Part shown: in pieces, positions 7,285 to 20,170 of the stretch | Layout of the letters: each line of letters opens with the position of its first letter | Position numbering within the stretch: the first letter of the stretch is position 1 | NCBI RefSeq assembly: GCF_002379085.1 | Contig: NZ_NBZW01000002.1 | Span: 124,001-188,000 of the forward strand | DNA from: Polaromonas sp. AET17H-212 | GTDB lineage: Bacteria > Pseudomonadota > Gammaproteobacteria > Burkholderiales > Burkholderiaceae_C | DNA: 64,000 nt | Reading direction: 5' to 3' | Position numbers and translations under genes: made by a program | Notes under the pieces: generated by a model | Database searches by the model: none | Seen by the model: the letters and a program-made list of their open reading frames with translations, nothing else | What the model was told of the DNA's origin: nothing

Positions 7285-8073
7285 ATGTCTACAGCCACCC
7301 TCGAAGCCGTCGTCGCCCCCATCCGCATCGTGCCCCGGCAAGCCGCTCCCGCCGCCGGATCGGTCGCGCCCCTCATGACACATTGCTCCACCTGCCACCT
7401 GCGGGACCTGTGCCTGCCCTGCGGCATGACGGGCAGTGACGTGGAGCGGCTGGATAGCCTGATGTTCAGCCGGCGCAAGGTGAAGGCGGCCCAGACGCTG
7501 TACCGTGAAGGGGACCGTTTCCAGTTCATCTATGCCGTGCGCAGCGGCACCTTCAAGTCCAGCCTGACCCTGGCCGATGGCCGTGAGCAGGTGGGCGGGT
7601 TTTACATGGCCGGTGAACTGATGGGCCTGGACGGGGTCGCCAATGGCGCGCACGCCAGCAGCACCACGGCGCTGGAAGACACCGAAGTCTGCGCCATCCC
7701 CTTTGCCCATTTCGCCGAAGTGGCGGCGAGCAACCCTGGCATGCAGCACGTGGTCACCCGCTTGATGAGCCGCGAGATCGTGCGCGAGCACAGCCTGATG
7801 GTGTTGCTGGGCAGCATGAATGCCGAGGAGAGGCTGGCGGCATTTTTGCTGAACCTGTCGCAACGCATGAAGGCGCGCGGCTATTCGGCCAGCGAGTTCC
7901 ACCTGCGGATGTCGCGTGCCGAGATCGGCAGCTACCTCGGCATGACACTTGAAACGGTGAGCCGGACCTTTTCGGCCTTCCAGCAGCAGCGTCTGCTCGA
8001 GGTGGACAAGCGCCACATCCGCATCACCGACCTGGACGGCCTGACCCGGGCTTTTGAGACGCGCGTGCACTGA
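7285..8073 (+). CDS. fnr: Fnr-type oxygen-sensing transcription regulator (copy 1)
   Basis: A 262-residue Crp/Fnr regulator with a cNMP-type beta barrel and a C-terminal helix-turn-helix. Cys34, Cys37 and Cys43 (C-x2-C-x5-C in CSTCHLRDLC) plus Cys136 correspond to the four [4Fe-4S] ligands of FNR; an extra Cys46 follows. The recognition helix contains ETVSRTF, the E..SR set that reads TTGAT half-sites. ATG 7285 is preceded by AAGGAGGA. It follows the receiver gene by 26 bp and precedes cbpA by 26 bp. A second Fnr is encoded at 41958-42743, and many FNR-like boxes surround it. Confidence 0.93.
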   Translation: MSTATLEAVVAPIRIVPRQAAPAAGSVAPLMTHCSTCHLRDLCLPCGMTGSDVERLDSLMFSRRKVKAAQTLYREGDRFQFIYAVRSGTFKSSLTLADGREQVGGFYMAGELMGLDGVANGAHASSTTALEDTEVCAIPFAHFAEVAASNPGMQHVVTRLMSREIVREHSLMVLLGSMNAEERLAAFLLNLSQRMKARGYSASEFHLRMSRAEIGSYLGMTLETVSRTFSAFQQQRLLEVDKRHIRITDLDGLTRAFETRVH

Positions 8074-8099
8074 ACGCGTGTTGAGCGGCGGGCCCTGTC

Positions 8100-9026
8100 A
8101 TGAAGTACAAGGACTATTACGCCGCGCTGGGTGTGCCGCGCGATGCGGACACCGAGCAGATCAAGAAGGCCTACCGCAAGCTCGCGCGCCAGCACCATCC
8201 CGACGTCTCCAAGGCGCCTGATGCCGAGGCCCGCTTCAAGGAAGCGGGGGAGGCCTATGCAACGCTGAAAGACCCCGAAAAACGTGCGGCCTACGACCAG
8301 TTGGGCCGCCGTCCCGCCGGGGAGGAGTTTGCGCCGCCTCCGCAGTGGCGTCATGATTTCGGTGCGGACGGCCAGGGGTTTGAGGGTGTTGACCTCGCCG
8401 ACCTGCTGGCCGCCATGGGGCGGGGGCGCAGGCCGTCCCGGGGGCCGGTGCCGATGCACGGCCGGGATTATGAAACCAGCGTCCGCATCACCCTGGAAGA
8501 CGCGCACCATGGGGCAAGCGTCAAGCTCGATCTGGCCGATGAGGAAGGCGGACGCACGCTCGAAGTCACCATTCCTGCAGGTGTGACCGAAGGCCAGAAG
8601 CTGCGGCTGCGCGGCAGGGGCGGAAAGGGTCACAACGGCGGGACCGATGGCGATATTTACCTTCACATCACGCTCGCACCGCACCGGGTGTTTCGTGCCG
8701 ACCACCATGACCTGTACTTTGACCTCGCGCTGGCGCCCTGGGAAGCGGCGCTGGGTGCGGACGTGGAGGTGCCGACGCTGGACGGCCCGGTGCTGCTCAC
8801 CGTGCCACCGGGGACACATTCGGGCCGCAAGCTGCGCCTGCGGGGACGGGGCCTGGCCGACGGCCACAGCGGCCGCGGCGACCTGTACGCCACCGTGCGC
8901 ATCGATGTGCCAGCCAACCTGACCGAGCGGGAGCGCGAGCTTTTCGGGGAGCTGGCGAAGGTCTCGCGTTTCAACCCGCGCGCAGCTGCGGGCAAGGAGA
9001 AGTTTCATGGAACAACAGCTGCTTGA
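8100..9026 (+). CDS. cbpA: CbpA-like DnaJ-family co-chaperone
   Basis: A 308-residue protein. The N-terminal J domain (about 1-70) has the HPD motif that stimulates DnaK ATPase. A linker of roughly 60 residues, containing a Gly/Arg-rich stretch, is followed by two C-terminal substrate-binding DnaJ_C domains (EVTIPAGVTEGQKLRLRG and VPPGTHSGRKLRLRG). There is no zinc finger, which separates CbpA from DnaJ. It overlaps the cbpM start by 20 bases, so the pair is coupled. It sits just after an fnr gene in the low-oxygen stress block. Confidence 0.92.
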   Translation: MKYKDYYAALGVPRDADTEQIKKAYRKLARQHHPDVSKAPDAEARFKEAGEAYATLKDPEKRAAYDQLGRRPAGEEFAPPPQWRHDFGADGQGFEGVDLADLLAAMGRGRRPSRGPVPMHGRDYETSVRITLEDAHHGASVKLDLADEEGGRTLEVTIPAGVTEGQKLRLRGRGGKGHNGGTDGDIYLHITLAPHRVFRADHHDLYFDLALAPWEAALGADVEVPTLDGPVLLTVPPGTHSGRKLRLRGRGLADGHSGRGDLYATVRIDVPANLTERERELFGELAKVSRFNPRAAAGKEKFHGTTAA

Positions 9027-9345
9027 CGTCGCATGGCTCGACGCACGCGAGGCCGTGACCCTGGCTGAACTCGCGCAAATCTGCGCCATGACTGTGGCCG
9101 AGCTCGACGAACTGATGGACTATGGCGTCCTGGTGCCGATGGAGGAGGTCCGGCAGGAGCGCCTGTTCAGCGCCGAATGTGTGATGCCACTGCGCACGGC
9201 CGGCAAGCTGCGCCAGGACTTCGACCTGGACCTGTTCACGGTCGGTCTCCTGCTGGGCTACCTGAACCGCATCGAGGCGCTGGAGCGGCAGGTCCGGTCC
9301 TTGCAGGCGCACCTGCCCGGCAACGCGTCCGTGGAGCGGCGCTAG
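9007..9345 (+). CDS. cbpM: CbpM-like chaperone modulator
   Basis: A 112-residue helical protein of the MerR-like CbpM family, with the typical TLAELAQICAMTVAELDELMDYGVLVP start and a C-terminal coiled-coil-like helix (LGYLNRIEALERQVRSLQ). CbpM binds the J domain of CbpA and blocks its action on DnaK. The gene starts inside the end of cbpA, with AAGGAG in the cbpA coding sequence as SD. It converges with bigR. A 14-bp perfect palindrome spans its stop codon (9337-9350). Confidence 0.88.
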   Translation: MEQQLLDVAWLDAREAVTLAELAQICAMTVAELDELMDYGVLVPMEEVRQERLFSAECVMPLRTAGKLRQDFDLDLFTVGLLLGYLNRIEALERQVRSLQAHLPGNASVERR

Positions 9346-9357
9346 CGCCGGCGGGCA

Positions 9358-9690
9358 TCAGCGTTTTTTTTTGCCGGGAACGCTGCAGAACTGGTCGTAG
9401 AGCACTTTCATCACGTCAAGCGCCTGCGGGCTGTCGATGCGGTAATAAATGGCCTTGCCGTCACGGCGGGTGCTGACCAGGCCTTCGTCGCGCAACACGC
9501 CCAACTGCTGCGACAGGGTGGGTTGCAGGATGCCGACCGATTCCTCGAGTTCGCCCACACGCATCTCGCCTTGTGCCAGCTGGCACAGCAAGAGCAGGCG
9601 ATCCGGATTGGACAGCACTTTCATCAGACGGCAGGCAGCATCGGCAGAACTGCGCAGGCTGCCGAGATCCATCACAGTGTCTGCGGGCAT
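9358..9690 (-). CDS. bigR: BigR/SqrR-type ArsR-family persulfide-responsive repressor
   Basis: A 110-residue winged-helix protein. The recognition helix includes LQPTLSQQLGVLRDEGLV. Cys36 (LLLCQL) and Cys102 (YDQFCS) occupy the positions of the two thiols that form a disulfide or polysulfide bridge in BigR/SqrR; Cys20 is extra. These repressors release DNA when reactive sulfur accumulates. ATG 9690 is chosen because AAGGAG lies 8 bases upstream; an in-frame GTG at 9699 is less likely. It is transcribed divergently from blh across an AT-rich palindrome. The C-terminus is Lys-rich (KKKR). Confidence 0.92.
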   Translation of the reverse strand: MPADTVMDLGSLRSSADAACRLMKVLSNPDRLLLLCQLAQGEMRVGELEESVGILQPTLSQQLGVLRDEGLVSTRRDGKAIYYRIDSPQALDVMKVLYDQFCSVPGKKKR

Positions 9691-9722
9691 GGGAGGCACT
9701 CCTTTTGATTTGCGACAATGAT

Positions 9723-9757
9723 ATTATATTGACAAATATAATGTATGTAAATAGAAT
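9723..9757. promoter_or_regulatory. BigR operator with overlapping divergent promoters
   Basis: ATTATATT-GACA-AATATAAT (9723-9742) is a perfect 8-bp inverted repeat. It overlaps the -35 TTGACA (9729-9734) of a plus-strand promoter with TAGAAT at 9752-9757 (17-bp spacer) for blh. On the minus strand TTTACA (9751-9746) and TATAAT (9728-9723), also 17 bp apart, serve bigR. One bound repressor would block both directions. Confidence 0.88.
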
Positions 9758-9792
9758 GTCTGAATCGAAACAGATCAAGCCGGAAAACAGAC

Positions 9793-10653
9793 ATGACACC
9801 TATTGTCAAAAGCTTTTTTGACCCCGCTACCTGGACCATCAGCCACGTGGTCCATGAGACGGAAGGCGGGGCCTGCGCCATCATTGATGCGGTGCTTGAC
9901 TACGACGCCAGGTCCGGCCGCACCCGGACCACGTCCGCCGACAAGCTGGCGGCTTTCGTGCAGGAAAACAAGCTGCAGGTGGCATGGATCATGGAAACCC
10001 ACGCCCATGCGGATCACCTGTCGGCGGCACACTACCTGCGCCGGAAGCTGGGCGGAAAAATCGCCATCGGGGCGGCCATCACGCAGGTGCAGACCACCTT
10101 CAAGCGCATCTTCAACCTCGAGCCCGGGTTCCAGGCCGACGGCCGCCAGTTCGACCGCCTGCTGCAGGACGGTGAGACCCTGGCGATCGGTGCGCTCCAG
10201 GTCCGGGCCCTGTCGGTGCCTGGCCATACGCCGGCCTGCATGGCCTACCTCATCGGCGATGCCGTGTTTGTGGGTGATACCCTGTTCATGCCCGATGTCG
10301 GCACGGCGCGTTGCGACTTTCCCGGCGGGGACGCCTCCGCCCTGTACCGGTCGGTGCGCAGGCTGCTGAGCCTGCCGCCTGAAACCCGCCTGTTCATGTG
10401 CCACGACTACCCACCCGAGGGCCGGTCCCCCGTCTGGGAAAGCACGGTCGCCGAGCAGCGCGCGAAAAACATCCATGTCCATGACGGGGTGAGCGAGGGC
10501 GAGTTTGTGAAGATGCGCACCGCCCGGGACGCCACGCTCGACATGCCCACCCTGATCCTGCCTTCGGTGCAGGTCAATATCCGCGCCGGCGAGATGCCAC
10601 CTGCCGAGGACAACGGGGTGTCTTATCTCAAGATTCCGCTCAATGCGCTGTGA
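9793..10653 (+). CDS. blh: Blh-type persulfide dioxygenase (metallo-beta-lactamase fold)
   Basis: A 286-residue ETHE1-like MBL hydrolase with THAHADH (metal ligands, about residues 58-64), the later VPGHTPACMAY His and GDTLFMPDVGTARCDFPGG. This family oxidises glutathione persulfide to sulfite using mononuclear iron. It is the standard partner of BigR in Xylella, Agrobacterium and relatives. It starts ~29 nt after the predicted transcription start of a BigR-covered sigma-70 promoter. The downstream RND, sqr and rhodanese genes run in the same direction. Confidence 0.92.
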   Translation: MTPIVKSFFDPATWTISHVVHETEGGACAIIDAVLDYDARSGRTRTTSADKLAAFVQENKLQVAWIMETHAHADHLSAAHYLRRKLGGKIAIGAAITQVQTTFKRIFNLEPGFQADGRQFDRLLQDGETLAIGALQVRALSVPGHTPACMAYLIGDAVFVGDTLFMPDVGTARCDFPGGDASALYRSVRRLLSLPPETRLFMCHDYPPEGRSPVWESTVAEQRAKNIHVHDGVSEGEFVKMRTARDATLDMPTLILPSVQVNIRAGEMPPAEDNGVSYLKIPLNAL

Positions 10654-10819
10654 TCGGGTGCTGCTCTTTCATCCGGGACGGGGCGGCGCGCTGCCGGAAA
10701 AGCGGCGGGAGATTGATATGAAGCAAGTTCAGAAACAGCGCCTGAACCGAATATTGAAAAACAGGCTGCCGCTCCGGAGGCTGACGCTCAGCAGCCTCGG
10801 GCAGGTCAAAGGACAAATA

Positions 10820-11902
10820 ATGAAGATGAAGAAATTGCAGGTCCCCATGTTTCAGGTGCTGGCCGTGGTGCTGGGCCTGGCGTTCAGCGCAGGCCCGGCG
10901 CGCGCCGTCACGGCCGTCGAGGTGCCGGTGGTGCAGATCCGGGCGAAGGCGGTGCCCACGGGCTTCGAGCTCGACGGTGTGGTCCAGCCGGTGCAGCAAA
11001 GCACCTTGTCGGCGCAGGCGTCGGGACGGGTGGCCTCCCTGCTGGTAAAGGCGGGTGACCGTGTTCGTGCCGGGCAGTTGCTGGCCACCATTGACGATCG
11101 CGAGACCCAGACCGGCGTGCAGCGCAGCCAGGCGCAGGTGGCGCAGGCCGAGGCCGAGTTGCGCAATGCACGGGCCAACGCCGAGCGCTCGCGGGAGTTG
11201 CAGGCCATGGGTTTTGTCAGCAAGGCCGCCCTCGACACCGCCAACACGCAGCTCAACGCCGCGCAGGCCGGACGCGACCAGGCCGCCGCGGGTTCCCGCC
11301 AGTCGGCACTTGCGCAGGGTTTCACGCGCGTGACCGCTCCGTATGACGGCTGGGTGTTGCAGACCCTGAGCGAAGCGGGCGACCTGGCCATGCCGGGCAC
11401 GCCCCTGCTGACGCTGTATGCGCCGCTGCCCTTGCGTGCCGTCGTGCAGGTGCCGGCGACGCTGGGCGGCATCGCCCGGTCGGCCAGCCGGGTGGAAATC
11501 CAGGGCCCGGCCGGCAAGGCCGGGCCGCAGTGGCTGGTGCCGGTGGCGCGCAGCGTGTTGCCCTCGGCGGACCCGGTATCCCAGACCGTCGAGTGGCGGC
11601 TGGAGCTGCCGACCGCCGGCGCGGAGGGCCTGGTGCCCGGCCAGCAGGTGCGTGTGCGTTTTGTCGGCGGCGCGTCCGAGCGCATGGTGGTGCCGGCCTC
11701 GGCCGTGGTCCGGCGCGGTGAATTGACCGCGGTGTATGTCGTGGCCGGGCAGGGTTTTGCGCTCAGGGCGGTGCGGCTGGGCCCCGACCACGGCGCGGCC
11801 GGCGTGGAAGTGCTGGCGGGCCTGACCGCCGGTGACAGCGTGGCGCTGGACCCGGTGCGTGCCGGCCTCTCCGGTGCCCGTCCGCAAACCGCTGCGCGCT
11901 GA
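10820..11902 (+). CDS. RND efflux periplasmic adaptor (membrane fusion protein)
   Basis: A 360-residue HlyD/AcrA-type adaptor. A signal peptide spans residues 1-29 (cleaved near GPARA). A lipoyl-like half follows (VSTLSAQASGRVASLLVKAGDRVRAGQ type), then a coiled-coil hairpin (about 90-150) and beta-barrel domains. ATG 10820 gives a proper signal peptide and has AAAGGA upstream; an in-frame ATG at 10718 would bury it. A 166-bp gap separates it from blh and contains the imperfect stem GAGGCTG..CAGCCTC. It is followed after 7 bp by its RND permease. Substrate is unknown; placement suggests a sulfur-related toxic compound. Confidence 0.9.
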   Translation: MKMKKLQVPMFQVLAVVLGLAFSAGPARAVTAVEVPVVQIRAKAVPTGFELDGVVQPVQQSTLSAQASGRVASLLVKAGDRVRAGQLLATIDDRETQTGVQRSQAQVAQAEAELRNARANAERSRELQAMGFVSKAALDTANTQLNAAQAGRDQAAAGSRQSALAQGFTRVTAPYDGWVLQTLSEAGDLAMPGTPLLTLYAPLPLRAVVQVPATLGGIARSASRVEIQGPAGKAGPQWLVPVARSVLPSADPVSQTVEWRLELPTAGAEGLVPGQQVRVRFVGGASERMVVPASAVVRRGELTAVYVVAGQGFALRAVRLGPDHGAAGVEVLAGLTAGDSVALDPVRAGLSGARPQTAAR

Positions 11903-11909
11903 GGTGGCC

Positions 11910-16522
<4,613 letters not shown>

Positions 16523-16565
16523 AACCCGTTTTTTGTTTTTGTTTTTTTAACTCCTGGAGAATTTC

Positions 16566-16790
16566 ATGACTGTCGAACGTTACATCCGCATCATTGCCGG
16601 CCTGTTCATCCTGGTGTCCCTGGCGCTCGGCGTTGAGGGCAGCCCGCTGTTCGTGAGCAAGTGGGCCCTGGCCTTCACCGCCTTTGTGGGCTTCAACCTG
16701 TTCCAGTTCGGGTTTACCAACGTGTGCCCGCTCGGCTTCATCCTCAAGAAGCTGGGCGTGCCCGAGTCCCGCGTCTCCTGCGGCGCCTGA
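16566..16790 (+). CDS. DUF2892 (YgaP transmembrane-like) small membrane protein
   Basis: A 74-residue protein with two membrane spans (about 5-25 and 31-50) and the family pattern TVERYIRIIAGLFIL...NLFQFGFTNVCPLGFILKKLG. The same domain is fused to rhodanese in YgaP, which fits the sulfur context. Cys54 and Cys72 might handle sulfane sulfur, but that is inference. It lies 43 bp behind sqr after a T-rich run (16529-16549), with CTGGAG as SD, and 2 bp ahead of the OsmC-like gene. Confidence 0.9.
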   Translation: MTVERYIRIIAGLFILVSLALGVEGSPLFVSKWALAFTAFVGFNLFQFGFTNVCPLGFILKKLGVPESRVSCGA

Positions 16791-16792
16791 GC

Positions 16793-17239
16793 ATGAGCGA
16801 CACCCTCGTCCAGGTCAGCCTGGTCCAGCAGCACGACTACCGCTTTGAGATCCAGTTTGGCGGGGCCATTCCGGTGCTGACCGGTGATGAACCGGCGCCA
16901 CTGGGGACCGGGCTCGGGCCCTCGCCGGTGCAATTGCTCAGCGCCGCCGTCGGCAACTGCCTGAGCGATTCGCTGCTGTTTGCGCTGCGCAAGTTCAAGC
17001 AGGCCCCGGAGCCGATGCGCTGCGACATCACCTCGCAGGTGGGCCGCAACCCGGAAGGGCGCCTGCGTGTGCTGGCCATGACCGCGCAGCTGACGCTGGG
17101 CGTGCCGGCGGCCTCGCTGCAGCACCTGGACCGCGTGCTCGAGCAGTTCGAGGCGTTCTGCACCGTCACCCAGAGTGTGGGGCAGGGCATCCCGATCACC
17201 ATCGAAATTTCTGACAGCGCCGGCCAGCGCCTGAAATAA
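16793..17239 (+). CDS. OsmC-family protein
   Basis: A 148-residue OsmC/Ohr-fold protein. The first redox Cys is in AVGNCLSDSLLFALRK and the second in EQFEAFCTVTQS, the spacing expected of thiol peroxidases of this family. OsmC-like proteins reduce organic hydroperoxides and can also act on persulfides. It starts 3 bases after the DUF2892 stop and so is in the same operon. The dedicated substrate is unknown. Confidence 0.88.
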   Translation: MSDTLVQVSLVQQHDYRFEIQFGGAIPVLTGDEPAPLGTGLGPSPVQLLSAAVGNCLSDSLLFALRKFKQAPEPMRCDITSQVGRNPEGRLRVLAMTAQLTLGVPAASLQHLDRVLEQFEAFCTVTQSVGQGIPITIEISDSAGQRLK

Positions 17240-17293
17240 GCCGTGCCGGTCTTCCATGCCTTCCACTTCCAGGTCCAGGTCCATCGGGAATTT

Positions 17294-17353
17294 TTCATGA
17301 AAACAGGCGCCAGCCCTTGCCAGGAAAGATCAAGAAGCTATCAAAACGGTAGT
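17294..17353 (-). repeat. Comamonadaceae-type intergenic repeat, copy A
   Basis: Read on the minus strand: TACCGTTTTGATAGCTTCTT, followed ~13 bases later by GGCAAGGGCTGGCGCC. It shares the 'TTGATAGCTxCTxG ... GGCTGG.GGC' layout with copies at 53232, 55575, 58273 and 60353. It lies between the OsmC and DUF3422 genes. Confidence 0.65.
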
Positions 17354-17361
17354 GTCGGGGC

Positions 17362-18708
17362 ATGACTTCCAGCCTGTCTTCCTCTGCTGCTTCTTTCCCT
17401 GCGTCCTTCGCGTTGCTGCCGCCCGACGATGCGCAGCGTGCCGTGCTGCACAACGAGCTGCATGCGCGGCCGTCGGCCCGCGTGCGGCTGCCGGCACTCA
17501 TCATTTATGTGGCGGTGCTCAACGCCGGCGTGACCCGCGAGCAGGAATGTGAACACCTGCGCCGCCTGCCGGGGCAGCAGGATTTGCCGCAGGACAGCCT
17601 GAACGGCAACTTCCTGAGCCTGCGCTGCGGCGGCTACAGCGTGCAGTGGGAACGGCACACCGAGTTCACGCGTTATGCCGTTGTGCAGGCGCTGCCCGCC
17701 AGCGCGCTGCTGGGTGCCGCCGAGCCGCCCCTGCTGTCGGCCCCGGTGGTGGCACCAGGCTGGTTGCCCGGCATTCCGGGGCGCACAGTGGCGGCCATCC
17801 AGCTGGCCCTGGTGCACGGCGATCTGTCCGGCGAGGCGGCGCTGATGGCGCAGGCGCTGGCCTGGTTCGGCGGCCGGGCCGTGGTGGCTTCACAGCTGGG
17901 CAACGGCCACTCGTGGGCGGTGACCGCATTTCACCTCGATGCCGACGGGTTCGAGCGCATGCTGGTGATTGCACCGCCGGGGATGACCGAGATGCGCGCC
18001 GGCCGCATTTCCCAGCGCCTGCTGGAACTCGAGACCTACCGCCTGATGGCCTTGCGCGGTTTGCCCGTGGCCAAGGCGCTGGGCCCCATGCTGGCCGAGG
18101 CCGAGGGGCAGCTGGCCGACATCACGGCACGGCTCGAAAACAAGTCGGCCTCCGACCAGGACCTGCTGGACACGCTGGTGTCGCTGGCGGCCCGCGTGGA
18201 GCGCGCGACGGCCGAACACGTCTACCGTTTCTCGGCCACGCGGGCCTACAGCGCGCTGGTCGGGCAGCGCATCGCCGAGCTGCGCGAAAAACCCATTTCC
18301 GGCACCCAGCTCCTCGGCGAATTCATGCAGCGCCGCCTGTCGCCGGCCATGGCCACCGTGGCAGCGACGGCGCAGCGGCTGGCTTCCCTGTCCGAGCGGG
18401 TGTCGCGCACCAGCGCGCTGCTGCGCACCCGGGTGGATATCGCCACCGAGGTGCAGAACCAGCAATTGCTGGAAAAACTCACGCGCGGGCAGGAGCTGCA
18501 ACTGCGCCTGCAATCCACGGTGGAAGGCCTGTCGATTGCGGCCATCTCGTATTACGTGGTGAGCCTGCTGCTGTATGTGGGCAAGGCGTTCAAGGCCGCC
18601 GGTGCGCCCGTCAACCCGGAGATCGCCGCCGGAGCCCTGATCCCGCTGGTGTTGTGGGGCGTGTGGCGCACCACGCGCCGCATTCACGAAAAAATCCGCG
18701 CACCCTGA
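17362..18708 (+). CDS. DUF3422 family membrane-associated protein
   Basis: A 448-residue protein with the family hallmark HNELHARPSARVRLPALI near residues 29-46, a long helical middle, and one or two C-terminal membrane spans (about 385-440). DUF3422 proteins are widespread in alpha- and betaproteobacteria, and no biochemical role is established. It is separated from the OsmC gene by a 122-bp gap holding an intergenic repeat, so it may have its own promoter although it lies inside the sulfide gene group. A perfect stem CCGGCGC-AC-GCGCCGG follows at 18720-18735. Confidence 0.85.
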   Translation: MTSSLSSSAASFPASFALLPPDDAQRAVLHNELHARPSARVRLPALIIYVAVLNAGVTREQECEHLRRLPGQQDLPQDSLNGNFLSLRCGGYSVQWERHTEFTRYAVVQALPASALLGAAEPPLLSAPVVAPGWLPGIPGRTVAAIQLALVHGDLSGEAALMAQALAWFGGRAVVASQLGNGHSWAVTAFHLDADGFERMLVIAPPGMTEMRAGRISQRLLELETYRLMALRGLPVAKALGPMLAEAEGQLADITARLENKSASDQDLLDTLVSLAARVERATAEHVYRFSATRAYSALVGQRIAELREKPISGTQLLGEFMQRRLSPAMATVAATAQRLASLSERVSRTSALLRTRVDIATEVQNQQLLEKLTRGQELQLRLQSTVEGLSIAAISYYVVSLLLYVGKAFKAAGAPVNPEIAAGALIPLVLWGVWRTTRRIHEKIRAP

Positions 18709-18719
18709 GCTTGCGGCAT

Positions 18720-18735
18720 CCGGCGCACGCGCCGG
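18720..18735. other. GC-rich stem-loop between DUF3422 and rhodanese genes
   Basis: CCGGCGC at 18720-18726 pairs perfectly with GCGCCGG at 18729-18735. No T-run follows directly (a T-rich stretch starts ~32 bp later), so it may be a processing or attenuation site rather than a simple terminator. Confidence 0.45.
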
Positions 18736-18794
18736 ACGCAGGCTGCCCTACCCGTTCCCCATTTTATTTTTCACCTTGTTACCAGGAGTTCCCC

Positions 18795-19175
18795 ATGAAA
18801 ACTGCCCATGATCTCGTCGCCGCTGCCAAAACCCGCGTCCGGGAAATCACCGTATCCAACGCTGACATCTCCCTGCAGGAAGCCGATGTGCTGGTGGATG
18901 TGCGCGAAGCCGACGAATACGCCGCCGGCCACATTGCCGGCGCGGTCCTCGTCCCGCGCGGCCTGCTCGAATTCAAGTTCAGCAGCACCCCGGCGCTGCA
19001 GCCGCGCGACCTGAAGATCGTGCTGTACTGCAAGACCAGCGGTCGCGCCGCTCTGAGTGGTGCGGCCCTGCACGAGATGGGCTACCTGAACGTGCGGTCG
19101 ATTGCCGGCGGCATCGATGGCTGGGTCGCGGCCGGCAAGCCGGTGGTCAAGCCGGAGGCGCCGTCCTTTGAATGA
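18795..19175 (+). CDS. rhodanese-like sulfurtransferase
   Basis: A 126-residue single rhodanese domain. The catalytic Cys sits in LYCKTSGRA, a six-residue active loop of the sulfur-transfer type. The CH2-A-like motif reads VLVDVREADEYAAGHIAGA, and the protein ends with the usual GGIDGWVAAGKPV. ACCAGGAG precedes the ATG. In the sulfide group it would move sulfane sulfur made by SQR, for example to sulfite or glutathione. Confidence 0.92.
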   Translation: MKTAHDLVAAAKTRVREITVSNADISLQEADVLVDVREADEYAAGHIAGAVLVPRGLLEFKFSSTPALQPRDLKIVLYCKTSGRAALSGAALHEMGYLNVRSIAGGIDGWVAAGKPVVKPEAPSFE

Positions 19176-19229
19176 TGCTCTGCAGGTTGTTTGTGCGCAT
19201 GGCCGGCAGCGGCTGCAGGGCGTCTGGCC

Positions 19230-19469
19230 ATGAAGTGGCTGGACCGCATCCCGCTGGTCTGGCTGGTCGTCCTGGCGCTCTGGATGGCCGTGGCGCCGAT
19301 CACGCCCGAGCCGCACCTGATTGAAAAATTGCGGATGCTGGGCCAGGGCACCTTGTCCCGCCCCCTGGACATCTTCGACCTGTTCATTCACACCATGCCC
19401 CTGGTGCTGCTGGCGCTGCGACTCTGGCGCCGGGTGATGGCCGCACGCGCCGGCGCCGGGGAGCGCTGA
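19230..19469 (+). CDS. small two-span membrane protein of the sulfide cluster
   Basis: A 79-residue protein with hydrophobic segments at about 8-24 and 55-68 joined by a polar loop (PEPHLIEKLRMLGQGTLSRPLDIFD). Proteins of this type are found next to RND or sulfur-oxidation genes and are sometimes loosely called RND transporter; no function is shown. ATG 19230 was chosen as the first codon before the hydrophobic segment. It is 54 bp from the rhodanese gene and probably ends this transcription unit, since the next gene is convergent. Confidence 0.65.
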   Translation: MKWLDRIPLVWLVVLALWMAVAPITPEPHLIEKLRMLGQGTLSRPLDIFDLFIHTMPLVLLALRLWRRVMAARAGAGER

Positions 19470-19492
19470 GCCTGCAGGCCCTCGCCGCGCCT

Positions 19493-20143
19493 TCAGGGGG
19501 CGGCAGCCGGAAACCCGACCGTCTGCGACAGGAGGACTTGCTGGTCGTGGCTCAGGCCCAGCGCGTCGGCGATGGCCGTGCGGTCTATCCAGGCGCGTAT
19601 CACCGTGGCCAGGCCGCTGCTGGCCGCAAACAGATAGACATTCTGCGTGATGGCGCCGGCGGCGACGTGGGCGAAGGCTTCGCGCTGGGCGGCCGGCACC
19701 AGCGACATGCGCGGGTGGTTGGCGACGTAGACCAGGTCCAGGGGCGCCTCATCGACAAAGTCCTGGTAACCGGTTACACGCCGCAGATCGGCGCCGGCGA
19801 CCAGTTGCAGTTGATGTCCGGCGGCGTCGTAGCGGTAGGCACCCTCGGGCAAGGCCACATACATGTCGATTTCCTGCGCATTGAGGGCCGAGGGTGCGGT
19901 GCGCCCGCCATCGGGCCGGTTCACACCGCAGGCGGCCCAGAGCAGGCCGGACAGCAGCGCCAGTGGCAGCGGGTCCGGCTTGTAGTCGCGACGCGACTGG
20001 CGTTGGGCCAGCGCCTGCATCAGCGGCAGACCGGCTTGCCGGTCGGGCGGCGGCAGGCTGATCAGGGCGGCGGCGTTGCCGAGGGCCGGTTGCGGCCGCA
20101 ATTTGCCCATCATGCCGAGGGCGAGCTTGGTCAGGGTGGTCAT
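19493..20143 (-). CDS. SagB/ThcOx-family nitroreductase-like oxidoreductase
   Basis: A 216-residue FMN-dependent nitroreductase fold with RQSRRDYKPDPLPLALLSGLLWAACGVN near residues 48-75 (FMN phosphate contacts) and AAGAITQNVYLFAASSGLAT late. SagB-type enzymes oxidise azolines in peptide natural products, but no cyclodehydratase or precursor peptide is encoded here, so this looks like the common stand-alone form with unknown substrate. It is the last gene of a five-gene minus-strand operon, 27 bp behind the DASS transporter, and has AAGGAGG upstream. Confidence 0.85.
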   Translation of the reverse strand: MTTLTKLALGMMGKLRPQPALGNAAALISLPPPDRQAGLPLMQALAQRQSRRDYKPDPLPLALLSGLLWAACGVNRPDGGRTAPSALNAQEIDMYVALPEGAYRYDAAGHQLQLVAGADLRRVTGYQDFVDEAPLDLVYVANHPRMSLVPAAQREAFAHVAAGAITQNVYLFAASSGLATVIRAWIDRTAIADALGLSHDQQVLLSQTVGFPAAAP

Positions 20144-20170
20144 GGCCTTCCTCCTTGTTTCCGGTTCTTC

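Noticed and set aside
9337..9371. Palindrome CGGCGCTAGCGCCG followed by a T-run as a cbpM terminator
   Set aside because: The palindrome has no loop, and the T-run is 13 bases away and encodes the Lys-rich end of BigR on the other strand. It may help termination, but it is not a standard terminator.
19493..20143. A RiPP (azole/azoline) biosynthetic cluster suggested by SagB
   Set aside because: No cyclodehydratase, precursor peptide or leader-cleaving gene is nearby; stand-alone SagB-like proteins are common.
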